From: Clostridia bacterium
GTDB taxonomy: Bacteria; Bacillota_A; Clostridia; Oscillospirales; CAG-272
DNA length: 5,234 nt
Direction: 5' to 3'
Assembly: GCA_017529175.1 (NCBI GenBank)
Contig: JAFXNX010000244.1
Location: 1-5,234 of the forward strand
Positions 1-4,627 of this stretch are shown piece after piece. How positions within the stretch are numbered: position 1 is the first letter of the stretch; the number at the start of each line of letters is the position of its first letter. The notes below the pieces were generated by a model. The model worked only from the letters and a program-made list of their open reading frames with translations, did no database searches and was not told the origin of the DNA. The translations under genes and the position numbers were made by a program.

Positions 1-20
1 AAAATCGCCTTTTTGCTATA

Positions 21-73
21 AACGAACCTCACCTCTCGACGTACCTTTGTACGCCTTCGGGATTCGGTTCGTT
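21..73. repeat. Imperfect hairpin in intergenic DNA
   Basis: An 8-bp inverted repeat, AACGAACC (21-28) and GGTTCGTT (66-73), encloses a smaller 5-bp hairpin, CGTAC (40-44) and GTACG (49-53), with a 4-nt loop. The segments between the arms are largely unpaired. No T-tract directly follows on either strand, so it is not a classical terminator. It may be the edge of a dispersed intergenic repeat or an element belonging to a gene left of the window; nothing here decides between these. No coding sequence is supported in 1-155. Confidence 0.35.
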
Positions 74-100
74 CATTCTGAACATTTTTTCCTATCCCCC

Positions 101-141
101 AAAAAGGGGCTGTAAAAAACTCACGTTTTTTTACAGCCCCT
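101..141 (-). terminator. Rho-independent terminator of the two-component operon
   Basis: A 15-bp perfect stem pairs 105-119 with 127-141 around a 7-nt loop. Read on the minus strand, its distal arm is followed directly by a T-run (complement of the A-run at 101-105). It begins 15 nt beyond the kinase stop codon, as expected for the end of the regulator-kinase transcript. The base of the stem is GC-rich (GGGGC/GCCCC) and the top is A/T pairs. On the plus strand the next T-run starts only about 10 nt after the stem, so termination in that direction is less likely. Confidence 0.88.
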
Positions 142-155
142 ATGATATTCCTTTT

Positions 156-1604
156 TTATTTCGCAAGAGGTATCGACGCTGCGACGCATATTTTGCCGTC
201 TGCGTATTTTGCCGTTATCTCTCCCTTGTGAGAATCGACTATCGCCTTCGCGATCGCGAGCCCGAGACCGTAATGCCCTTCATCGCCGCCCCTTGCGTCG
301 TCCGCTCTGTAGAATCTTTCAAACAGATGCGCCATCTTCTCCTCGGGTATCTCGTCAGCCGAGTTTTCTACCGAGAGCGCGGCGTACTTGTGCGAGGTCT
401 TGAGCGAGAGGGTTATCTCGTTTCCGCCGGAGGAATGCTTTATCGCATTGTCGAGCAGGATCGAGACGAGTTGAGCGAGTTTCGCGCCGTTTCCGACGAC
501 CCGAACGCCGTCCTCGATATCGGTATTTATTATATATCCCGCGTCAAACGCCGCCGCGTCGTGCGGGAGCGCCGCTCCGGCGACAAGGCGCGAAAGGTCT
601 GTTTCCGCCATCTGCATCCCGGCGTTTTCGGCGTGAGACAGATCGAGCAGTTCCGTGACGAGCGACGCCATCCGTTCATTCTCATACTGAATATTCGAGA
701 TCCACTCGTTATCTCCGCTCTCCTTCGAGAGCAGCTCGCAGTTTGCGGAGATGACGGATATCGGCGTTTTCAGTTCGTGTCCCGCGTCGGAGACGAACTG
801 CTTCTGACGGCGGTCGTTTTCCTCGAGCGGCTTAACTATCTTTTTTGCGATGAGAAGTGAGGCGAAGAACAGAACTATGATCGCCGCGCCGCCGACGATA
901 AGAGCGTTTTTGAGAAGACGGCTCATATTGTTGTCTGATTTCGTGCTGTCCATAAACGTGACGAGAGTGTAATCTCCCTTGTCCGTTACAAGATACATTG
1001 ATCCGTTTATCTTTCCGCTCTCTTTGCCGCGTTCTATCGCGGATTTTGCGTCCTCGACAAGCTCGTCCTCGCTCTTTATGCCGCTCTGCCCCGCGTCAAC
1101 GGAAAGGACTTCTCCGTCCTTTGACAGCGCGACCGAGAAGAAAGTCGATGCGCGGAATTCGCGCTCGTCCCGCTCGGGCATATCCCTCGCGCCGTTTGGC
1201 ATATCCGGCTGTTTGCCGCCCGGGAAAGATCCATCGTCGGGTCTTGTTGTAAATTCCTTTGAGCCGTCGCCGGAGTTGCCGTTTGACGGAGGCATGGAAA
1301 AGTCTCCGTTATTCTCTCCCGAAGGCGGCACGGAAAACCCGCCTGACTCTTTGCCTGGCGTAAAGCCGTCGGGAGCCGTATCCATCCCGGGCATAAAAGG
1401 AACGCTTTCCTCGCCGGGAGTGAAAATGGCGTCGTCTTTTTCATTATAGTTGTAATTCTCGGCGTACCGCTCGAGCATTTCGCGGTCGTCCGTTTTCTGA
1501 TCGTAATAGCTTGAAAGATATATTACCGCGAGAGTCGCGGAAAACAGGATCGCAAGAGACAGAACTATCGCCGCGACTATCTTTCGTTTTGTTTTATTGA
1601 ACAT
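156..1604 (-). CDS. Membrane sensor histidine kinase (OmpR-partner type)
   Basis: This 482-residue inner-membrane kinase should sense an extracellular cue, autophosphorylate and pass phosphate to the regulator encoded just upstream. Transmembrane helix 1 is about residues 9-31 and helix 2 about 234-253. The outside part begins with a Pro/Gly/acidic low-complexity stretch (about 61-149), followed by a small folded segment (about 150-225). After helix 2 only a HAMP-like fragment (IVKPLEEN) precedes the dimerisation domain, with phospho-acceptor H276 in DAGHELKTP. The ATPase domain has an N-box around N386 (LLDNAIKH), an F-box (LFERFYRADDAR, 427-438) and a G-box (GLGLAIAK, 446-453). The usual DxGxGI box is replaced by ENSADEIP (413-420), a variant I believe recurs in clostridial kinases. 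The start is supported by GAGGT at 1611-1615, 6 nt upstream. The gene overlaps the regulator by 11 nt, implying coupled translation. The ligand cannot be read from the sequence. Confidence 0.95.
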   Translation of the reverse strand: MFNKTKRKIVAAIVLSLAILFSATLAVIYLSSYYDQKTDDREMLERYAENYNYNEKDDAIFTPGEESVPFMPGMDTAPDGFTPGKESGGFSVPPSGENNGDFSMPPSNGNSGDGSKEFTTRPDDGSFPGGKQPDMPNGARDMPERDEREFRASTFFSVALSKDGEVLSVDAGQSGIKSEDELVEDAKSAIERGKESGKINGSMYLVTDKGDYTLVTFMDSTKSDNNMSRLLKNALIVGGAAIIVLFFASLLIAKKIVKPLEENDRRQKQFVSDAGHELKTPISVISANCELLSKESGDNEWISNIQYENERMASLVTELLDLSHAENAGMQMAETDLSRLVAGAALPHDAAAFDAGYIINTDIEDGVRVVGNGAKLAQLVSILLDNAIKHSSGGNEITLSLKTSHKYAALSVENSADEIPEEKMAHLFERFYRADDARGGDEGHYGLGLAIAKAIVDSHKGEITAKYADGKICVAASIPLAK

Positions 1605-2280
1605 CTTTACACCTCAATTCATATCCTATACCGCGAAGCGCTTTTATCTCCGTCTGCGAGCCGATGAAAGCGAGTTTTTTGCGGGTGAACGACATATAAA
1701 CCTCGACGTTGTTGTACTCCGCTTCGCTCTCGTAGCCCCATATTTTGACGGCGAGCTGTTCGCGTGTCATGACCTGTCCCTGATTTGCTATCATATATTC
1801 GACGATACGAAGTTCTTTTTCTCCGAGCCGCACGCTCTGTCCGGTAGCGCTGCAGGTGAGTGTCGCGCTCGACGTGTCGAGCGTCAGGTCGCCGTACGTC
1901 ATACTTCCGTCTTTGGAGTTGACGTTCCGTCTGCAGAGAGCGCGGATTCGCGCGAGGAGTTCTTTCGTTACAAAAGGTTTTGTCAGGTAGTCGTCCGCTC
2001 CCGAGTCGAGCCCTATCACCTTATCGTCGACCTCACTCTTCGCAGTCAGCATTAAGATCGGCGTCTTAATCCCTTCCGCGCGGGCGGCGCGCGCCACCTT
2101 GAAGCCGCTCATTCCCGGCATCATAACGTCGAGAACTGCGACGTCGTAGATACCGCACTTTAGCGCGTCGAGCGCGTCGGTCCCGTTGTCGAACGCGTCG
2201 ACGTCGTAGTTTTCAAGACGGAATATTTCTTTAAGCGCGGACGCCATTCTGCGTTCATCCTCGGCGAGAAGCAGTTTCAT
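1594..2280 (-). CDS. OmpR/PhoB-family response regulator
   Basis: This is a 228-residue cytoplasmic DNA-binding regulator, the usual length for the family. The N-terminal receiver domain (about 1-115) shows the acidic pocket E7/D8, phospho-acceptor D51 in VLDVMMPGMSG, T79 in MLTAK, and K101 in DDYLTKPF. The C-terminal winged-helix domain (about 128-224) has the family signatures LGEKELRIVEYM, REQLAVKIWGYE and the terminal RGIGYEL. The expected mechanism is phosphorylation by the kinase encoded next in the operon, dimerisation, and binding to direct-repeat DNA. The start is fixed by a near-perfect Shine-Dalgarno, GGAGGTGAT, ending close to the ATG. It is the first gene of its transcript, behind a promoter at 2346-2374, and its 3' end overlaps the kinase start by 11 nt. 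Target genes are unknown; the divergent lipoprotein gene is the obvious candidate, by position only. Confidence 0.96.
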   Translation of the reverse strand: MKLLLAEDERRMASALKEIFRLENYDVDAFDNGTDALDALKCGIYDVAVLDVMMPGMSGFKVARAARAEGIKTPILMLTAKSEVDDKVIGLDSGADDYLTKPFVTKELLARIRALCRRNVNSKDGSMTYGDLTLDTSSATLTCSATGQSVRLGEKELRIVEYMIANQGQVMTREQLAVKIWGYESEAEYNNVEVYMSFTRKKLAFIGSQTEIKALRGIGYELRCKDVQ

Positions 2281-2345
2281 GATATCACCTCCGTTGTGAC
2301 AATGATAAAGTGCGAAGATTGATAATAAATTGAATTTTCAAAACA

Positions 2346-2374
2346 ATTTTAAACTTTTTCACCGTTTCTGTCAA
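2346..2374 (-). promoter_or_regulatory. Sigma-A-type promoter of the two-component operon
   Basis: On the minus strand, TTGACA (2374-2369) and TAAAAT (2351-2346) are separated by 17 bp: a perfect -35 box, a 5/6 -10 box and optimal spacing. The predicted start lies near 2339, giving a leader of about 60 nt, AT-rich and with the strong ribosome binding site at its end. A short inverted repeat, TTGAA-TT-TTCAA (2330-2341), covers the predicted start and could be an operator, though such AT-rich palindromes also arise by chance. Confidence 0.75.
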
Positions 2375-2400
2375 TACGAAGCCCACGTAACGCTATTGAC
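2370..2400. repeat. 7-bp inverted repeat spanning two divergent -35 boxes
   Basis: GTCAATA (2370-2376) and TATTGAC (2394-2400) are perfect inverted copies separated by 17 bp. Each arm contains the -35 box of one of the two divergent promoters plus two extra matching upstream bases (TA). The similarity of the -35 boxes explains five of the seven matched bases. The two extra matches may be chance or may mark a site for a regulator acting on both promoters. Confidence 0.4.
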
Positions 2401-2424
2401 TATTATTACATTCCGTTGTATAAT
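2396..2424 (+). promoter_or_regulatory. Sigma-A-type promoter of the lipoprotein gene
   Basis: TTGACT (2396-2401) and a perfect TATAAT (2419-2424) lie 17 bp apart. The predicted start near 2431 gives a leader of about 37 nt before the ATG at 2468. Its -35 box is separated by 21 bp from the -35 box of the leftward two-component promoter, so the two promoters are back to back and a regulator bound between them could affect both. Confidence 0.85.
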
Positions 2425-2454
2425 CGCTTATGAAAATACGAACATTGGTTATAA

Positions 2455-2460
2455 AGGAGA
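2455..2460 (+). promoter_or_regulatory. Ribosome binding site fixing the lipoprotein start
   Basis: AGGAGA lies 7 nt before the ATG at 2468. It chooses this start over an in-frame ATG at 2330, which lies upstream of the promoter and would place 46 uncharacteristic residues before an intact lipoprotein signal peptide. Confidence 0.85.
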
Positions 2461-2467
2461 TCATAAA

Positions 2468-3157
2468 ATGAAAACGTTTTTCAGTATCAAAAGAACAGTT
2501 CTTATAGCCTCTCTTCTCGCGCTGACGATCCTTCTTTGCGCGTGCGGCGCAAAGACCGACGGCGCAGATACGAGCGCAAATAAGACGGAGACCGAGCACC
2601 TCGCTCCTGCGACTGAAGCGACTGAGGATACGACGGCGGCGGACGATACCGGATCTTTGATCTCCGACGAGAAGATCTACGCGGATATCTGGGAACAGAC
2701 CGCGATCGAAGAGGCGATCTCCCGGATCGGCGAGGATTATAAATGCGTCGGCACCGAAAAGGGCGAGACCCCGGACGGTGCGGAAGCGTGGATCGTTTCT
2801 CTCACAAAGATCGACGGATCGGACGAGGCTGTTTGGAAGTGCTACGTCAGCGGCATGTTCTGCTATCTCGAGGACGGCGCGCCGGATCCGCTTGATAACG
2901 GCGGAGCCGATATCCCCGATGACAAGATCTACGCGGATATCTGGGAGCAGACCGCGATCGAAGAGGCGATCTCCCGCATAGGCTCGGATTACAAATGCGT
3001 CGGTACCGAAAAGGGAGAGGCCCCGGACGGTATGGCGGCGTGGATCGTTTCTCTCACAAAGATCGACGGCTCGGACGAGACGGTCTGGAAGTGCTACGTC
3101 AGCGGCAAGTTCTGTTATCTCGAGGACGGAGCGCCGGATCCGATCGTTAAAAATTGA
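2468..3157 (+). CDS. Lipoprotein with two near-identical tandem domains, function unknown
   Basis: The product is a 229-residue predicted membrane-anchored lipoprotein. A basic N-terminus and hydrophobic core (about 10-25) lead into the lipobox LCAC, with C26 as the predicted lipidated residue. A Thr/Glu/Asp/Ala-rich linker (about 27-66) follows. The rest is two 75-residue copies (67-141 and 151-225) with 68 identical positions, joined by 9 residues. Each copy starts KIYADIWEQTAIEEAISRIG, probably helical, followed by likely strands containing CVGTEKG, AWIVSLTKIDGSDE and VWKCYVSG. Each has three conserved cysteines (93, 125, 132 and 177, 209, 216). The helix-then-strands order faintly resembles PepSY-type small domains, but that is only an impression and I do not assign a family. 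Having its own promoter, divergent from a two-component operon, suggests regulation by it or a role as a cell-surface accessory; this is inference. No convincing terminator lies between its stop and the next promoter. Confidence 0.88.
   Translation: MKTFFSIKRTVLIASLLALTILLCACGAKTDGADTSANKTETEHLAPATEATEDTTAADDTGSLISDEKIYADIWEQTAIEEAISRIGEDYKCVGTEKGETPDGAEAWIVSLTKIDGSDEAVWKCYVSGMFCYLEDGAPDPLDNGGADIPDDKIYADIWEQTAIEEAISRIGSDYKCVGTEKGEAPDGMAAWIVSLTKIDGSDETVWKCYVSGKFCYLEDGAPDPIVKN
2666..3142 (+). repeat. Intragenic tandem duplication, 225-bp units at 252-bp period
   Basis: Positions 2666-2890 and 2918-3142 align without gaps, with 22 mismatches in 225 bases by my hand count, about 90% identity. 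The 27-bp spacer between them resembles the sequence before copy 1 only weakly at protein level (GxxI pattern), so the duplicated unit may have been 252 bp (84 codons). Roughly half the substitutions are synonymous. The copies probably arose by a relatively recent in-frame duplication, or are kept similar by gene conversion. Confidence 0.95.
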
Positions 3158-3184
3158 CAGTTTTTTGCAAAACGTGAACGATGG

Positions 3185-3213
3185 TTGACAATTTCAACTG
3201 CAGATGATATAAT
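3185..3213 (+). promoter_or_regulatory. Consensus promoter with extended -10, upstream of the hyd operon
   Basis: TTGACA (3185-3190) and TATAAT (3208-3213), both perfect consensus, are 17 bp apart. TG at 3205-3206 makes an extended -10 (TGATATAAT). It lies 27 bp after the lipoprotein stop. Predicted transcription starts near 3220, about 105 nt before the first hyd gene. Such a strong core promoter implies that any control is exerted after initiation or by a repressor. Confidence 0.88.
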
Positions 3214-3268
3214 GATTACGTTCTGAAGGAAAGAAGTTCTGACCTTAAGCGCGTCTGTTAAAAAAGAT

Positions 3269-3294
3269 CGCCGCGCTGTCAGCGCGGCGTTTTT
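3269..3294 (+). terminator. Intrinsic terminator between promoter and first hyd gene
   Basis: A 9-bp perfect GC-rich stem, CGCCGCGCT (3269-3277) with AGCGCGGCG (3281-3289), has a 3-nt loop (GTC) and is followed by TTTTT (3290-3294). An A-run lies just before it (3260-3265). This is a textbook rho-independent terminator on the plus strand. It may end lipoprotein transcripts, but it also stands in the path of RNA polymerase from the 3185-3213 promoter, and only about 30 nt remain before the downstream gene. Confidence 0.88.
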
Positions 3295-3312
3295 ATGTCA
3301 CTAATAATTAAA

Positions 3313-3317
3313 AGGAG
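3313..3317 (+). promoter_or_regulatory. Ribosome binding site fixing the TM1266-family start
   Basis: AGGAG with a 7-nt spacer selects the ATG at 3325. An in-frame ATG at 3295 abuts the T-run of the terminator, has no ribosome binding site, and would add ten residues that the family does not usually carry. Confidence 0.85.
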
Positions 3318-3324
3318 AATAAAA

Positions 3325-3579
3325 ATGGAAAAACTTGAAACAAGAGTCGCCGTGATCGGCATAATCGTAGAACGCCGCGAGAGCGCTGAAGAACTCAACC
3401 GCATACTTTCGGATTACGGCGACGTGATAATCGGAAGAATGGGCATACCCTATGCGAAAAAGAACGTCAACTGCATCACCGTCGTTGTCGACGCGGATCA
3501 GAACGACATCAACACGCTGTGCGGAAAGATCGGCAAGCTCGACGGAGTTTCCTCCAAAGCGGCGTTCAGCAATGTATAA
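3325..3579 (+). CDS. TM1266-family protein, putative iron-only hydrogenase system regulator
   Basis: This small 84-residue protein matches my memory of the TM1266 family, annotated as a putative iron-only hydrogenase system regulator. Recognisable segments are the start RVAVIGIIVE, the central GRMGIPY (38-43), the strand ITVVVDA (51-57) and the end GVSSKAAF (74-81). The family has a ferredoxin-like beta-alpha-beta fold related to the ligand-binding domain of NikR and ACT-like domains. No DNA-binding segment is visible here, so 'regulator' rests on genomic association and not on shown DNA binding. It contains two cysteines (C50, C66), not arranged as a cluster motif. It is the first gene of the maturation operon and overlaps hydE by 8 nt, which supports a role tied to H-cluster assembly or hydrogenase control. 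Confidence 0.88.
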   Translation: MEKLETRVAVIGIIVERRESAEELNRILSDYGDVIIGRMGIPYAKKNVNCITVVVDADQNDINTLCGKIGKLDGVSSKAAFSNV

Positions 3580-4627
3580 GGAACTGCTCGACCGGCTTTC
3601 GTACGAAGGCATCCTTTCCGAGAGGGAATATATTTATCTGATAGAACACCGGGACGATGCGAGAGAATACGCCGCGTCGCTTGCGAGAGAGATCCGCCGC
3701 GATTTTTACGGCGACAGGGTCTATATCAGAGGCCTTATCGAGTTCACGAACTACTGTAAGAACAACTGCTATTACTGCGGCATCCGCGCGGGAAACGCAA
3801 AAGCCGAAAGATATCGCTTGACGCCGGATGAGATCATAGAGTGCGCCGACGAAGGTCACGCTCTCGGATTCAGAACGTTCGTGCTTCAGGGCGGTGAGGA
3901 TCCGTATTTTACGGACGATATTCTGTGCGGAATCGTTAGAAGGTTAAAAGAACGGAATCCCGACTCGGCGGTGACTCTTTCCGTTGGAGAGAGAAGCTAT
4001 GAGTCTTACAAGGCGCTCCGGGAAGCGGGGGCGGACCGCTATCTTCTCCGCCACGAGACGGCAAATAAGGCGCACTATGAATCGCTTCACCCTGCGAGCA
4101 TGAGCTTTGACAACAGACAGCGTTGTATCGCCGATTTAAAGAAACTCGGCTATCAGGTGGGAGTCGGATTTATGGTTGGGACTCCCGGACAAACGGTAAA
4201 GGATCTCGCGTACGAGATGGAGTACCTCGTTACGGTCAGACCAGAGATGGTGGGGATCGGACCTTTTATACCTCACTCCGACACTCCGTTTGCCGATAAG
4301 AGCGCGGGGAGCGCGGAGCTGACGGCGTTCTTGCTCTCGCTGATAAGGATCACGCTCGGCGACGTTCTGCTTCCCGCGACGACCGCTCTCGGAACGGCGG
4401 ATCCGGAGGGGCGCGAGCTCGGTATCATGTCCGGGGCAAACGTTGTGATGCCGAATCTGTCGCCGGTATCAGTCAGAAAAAAATATACGCTTTACGACAA
4501 TAAGATCTGCACCGGGGACGAGGCCGCCGCGTGCATCGAATGCTTAAAACAAAGGATCAGAAAGACCGGCTGTGAGATCGTCACGGACAGGGGCGACTAC
4601 GCCGGAGGGAAAAAATATGAAATATGA
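3572..4627 (+). CDS. hydE: [FeFe]-hydrogenase maturase HydE, radical SAM protein
   Basis: HydE is a radical S-adenosylmethionine enzyme, here 351 residues, close to the family norm. It acts in the cytoplasm after HydG, converting the Fe(CO)2(CN)-cysteine product toward the 2Fe subcluster precursor that HydF carries to the hydrogenase. The cluster-binding CX3CX2C motif is C62, C66, C69 in NYCKNNCYYCGIRAGN. Other barrel segments include LQGGED (105-110), the TLSVGERS segment (135-142), LLRHETAN (158-165) and GFMVGTPGQT (199-208). The C-terminal part keeps C313, C321 and C324 (CX7CX2C), matching the optional second cluster site of Thermotoga maritima HydE. The ATG at 3572 overlaps the stop of the upstream gene by 8 nt and has no strong ribosome binding site, so translation is probably coupled. 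Longer in-frame extension to 3452 would read the upstream gene in another frame and is rejected. BioB or PylB would be the nearest alternative families, but the hydG neighbour settles it. Confidence 0.96.
   Translation: MYKELLDRLSYEGILSEREYIYLIEHRDDAREYAASLAREIRRDFYGDRVYIRGLIEFTNYCKNNCYYCGIRAGNAKAERYRLTPDEIIECADEGHALGFRTFVLQGGEDPYFTDDILCGIVRRLKERNPDSAVTLSVGERSYESYKALREAGADRYLLRHETANKAHYESLHPASMSFDNRQRCIADLKKLGYQVGVGFMVGTPGQTVKDLAYEMEYLVTVRPEMVGIGPFIPHSDTPFADKSAGSAELTAFLLSLIRITLGDVLLPATTALGTADPEGRELGIMSGANVVMPNLSPVSVRKKYTLYDNKICTGDEAAACIECLKQRIRKTGCEIVTDRGDYAGGKKYEI
4604..4609 (+). promoter_or_regulatory. Ribosome binding site of hydG inside the hydE end
   Basis: GGAGGG in the last hydE codons lies 7 nt before the ATG at 4617. 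It favours this start over a second in-frame ATG at 4638, which has no comparable site. Unlike hydE, hydG therefore has its own strong initiation signal despite the overlap. Confidence 0.85.

Larger units (their letters stand above)
3220..3324 (+). promoter_or_regulatory. hyd operon leader with possible attenuator
   Basis: The predicted leader RNA runs from about 3220 to the first hyd ATG at 3325 and is interrupted by an intrinsic terminator (3269-3294). AGCGCG occurs upstream at 3248-3253 and again in the terminator's right arm (3281-3286). The upstream copy can pair with CGCGCT (3272-3277) of the left arm, giving a 6-bp structure that excludes the terminator. GTTCTGA is directly repeated at 3220-3226 and 3236-3242. 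I recognise no known riboswitch class and no leader peptide with a ribosome binding site. Alternatives are a free-standing RNA of about 75 nt, or simply the terminator of the preceding lipoprotein gene. Confidence 0.5.

Noticed and set aside
228..860. 210-residue plus-strand open frame opposite the kinase
   Set aside because: It is antisense to a well-supported kinase catalytic domain, is rich in Arg as expected of a shadow frame, has no ribosome binding site, and shows no recognisable domain.
2330..2467. 46-residue N-terminal extension of the lipoprotein
   Set aside because: It would begin upstream of the promoter, and it precedes an intact signal peptide with its own AGGAGA ribosome binding site at 2455-2460.
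2430..2471. 13-codon open frame overlapping the lipoprotein start codon
   Set aside because: It starts at about the predicted transcription start, so it would be leaderless with no ribosome binding site. Its stop overlapping the ATG is probably chance, although a leader peptide cannot be fully excluded.
3160..3173. GTTTT/AAAAC inverted repeat after the lipoprotein stop as a terminator
   Set aside because: The stem is about 5 bp, nearly all A/T, with no T-run after it; it is too weak to call.
3220..3268. Known riboswitch (preQ1, fluoride, guanidine, ZTP types) in the hyd leader
   Set aside because: The segment is short and I could not match the conserved cores of these classes by eye. A covariance-model search would decide, so it is reported only as an unclassified leader.
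3295..3324. Upstream in-frame start for the TM1266-family gene
   Set aside because: The ATG abuts the terminator T-run and has no ribosome binding site; the ATG at 3325 has AGGAG at 7 nt and gives the family's usual start.
3452..3571. 40-residue N-terminal extension of HydE
   Set aside because: The extension reads the upstream TM1266-family gene out of frame (Arg/Ser/Thr-rich), and HydE proteins normally begin close to the MYKELLDRL segment.
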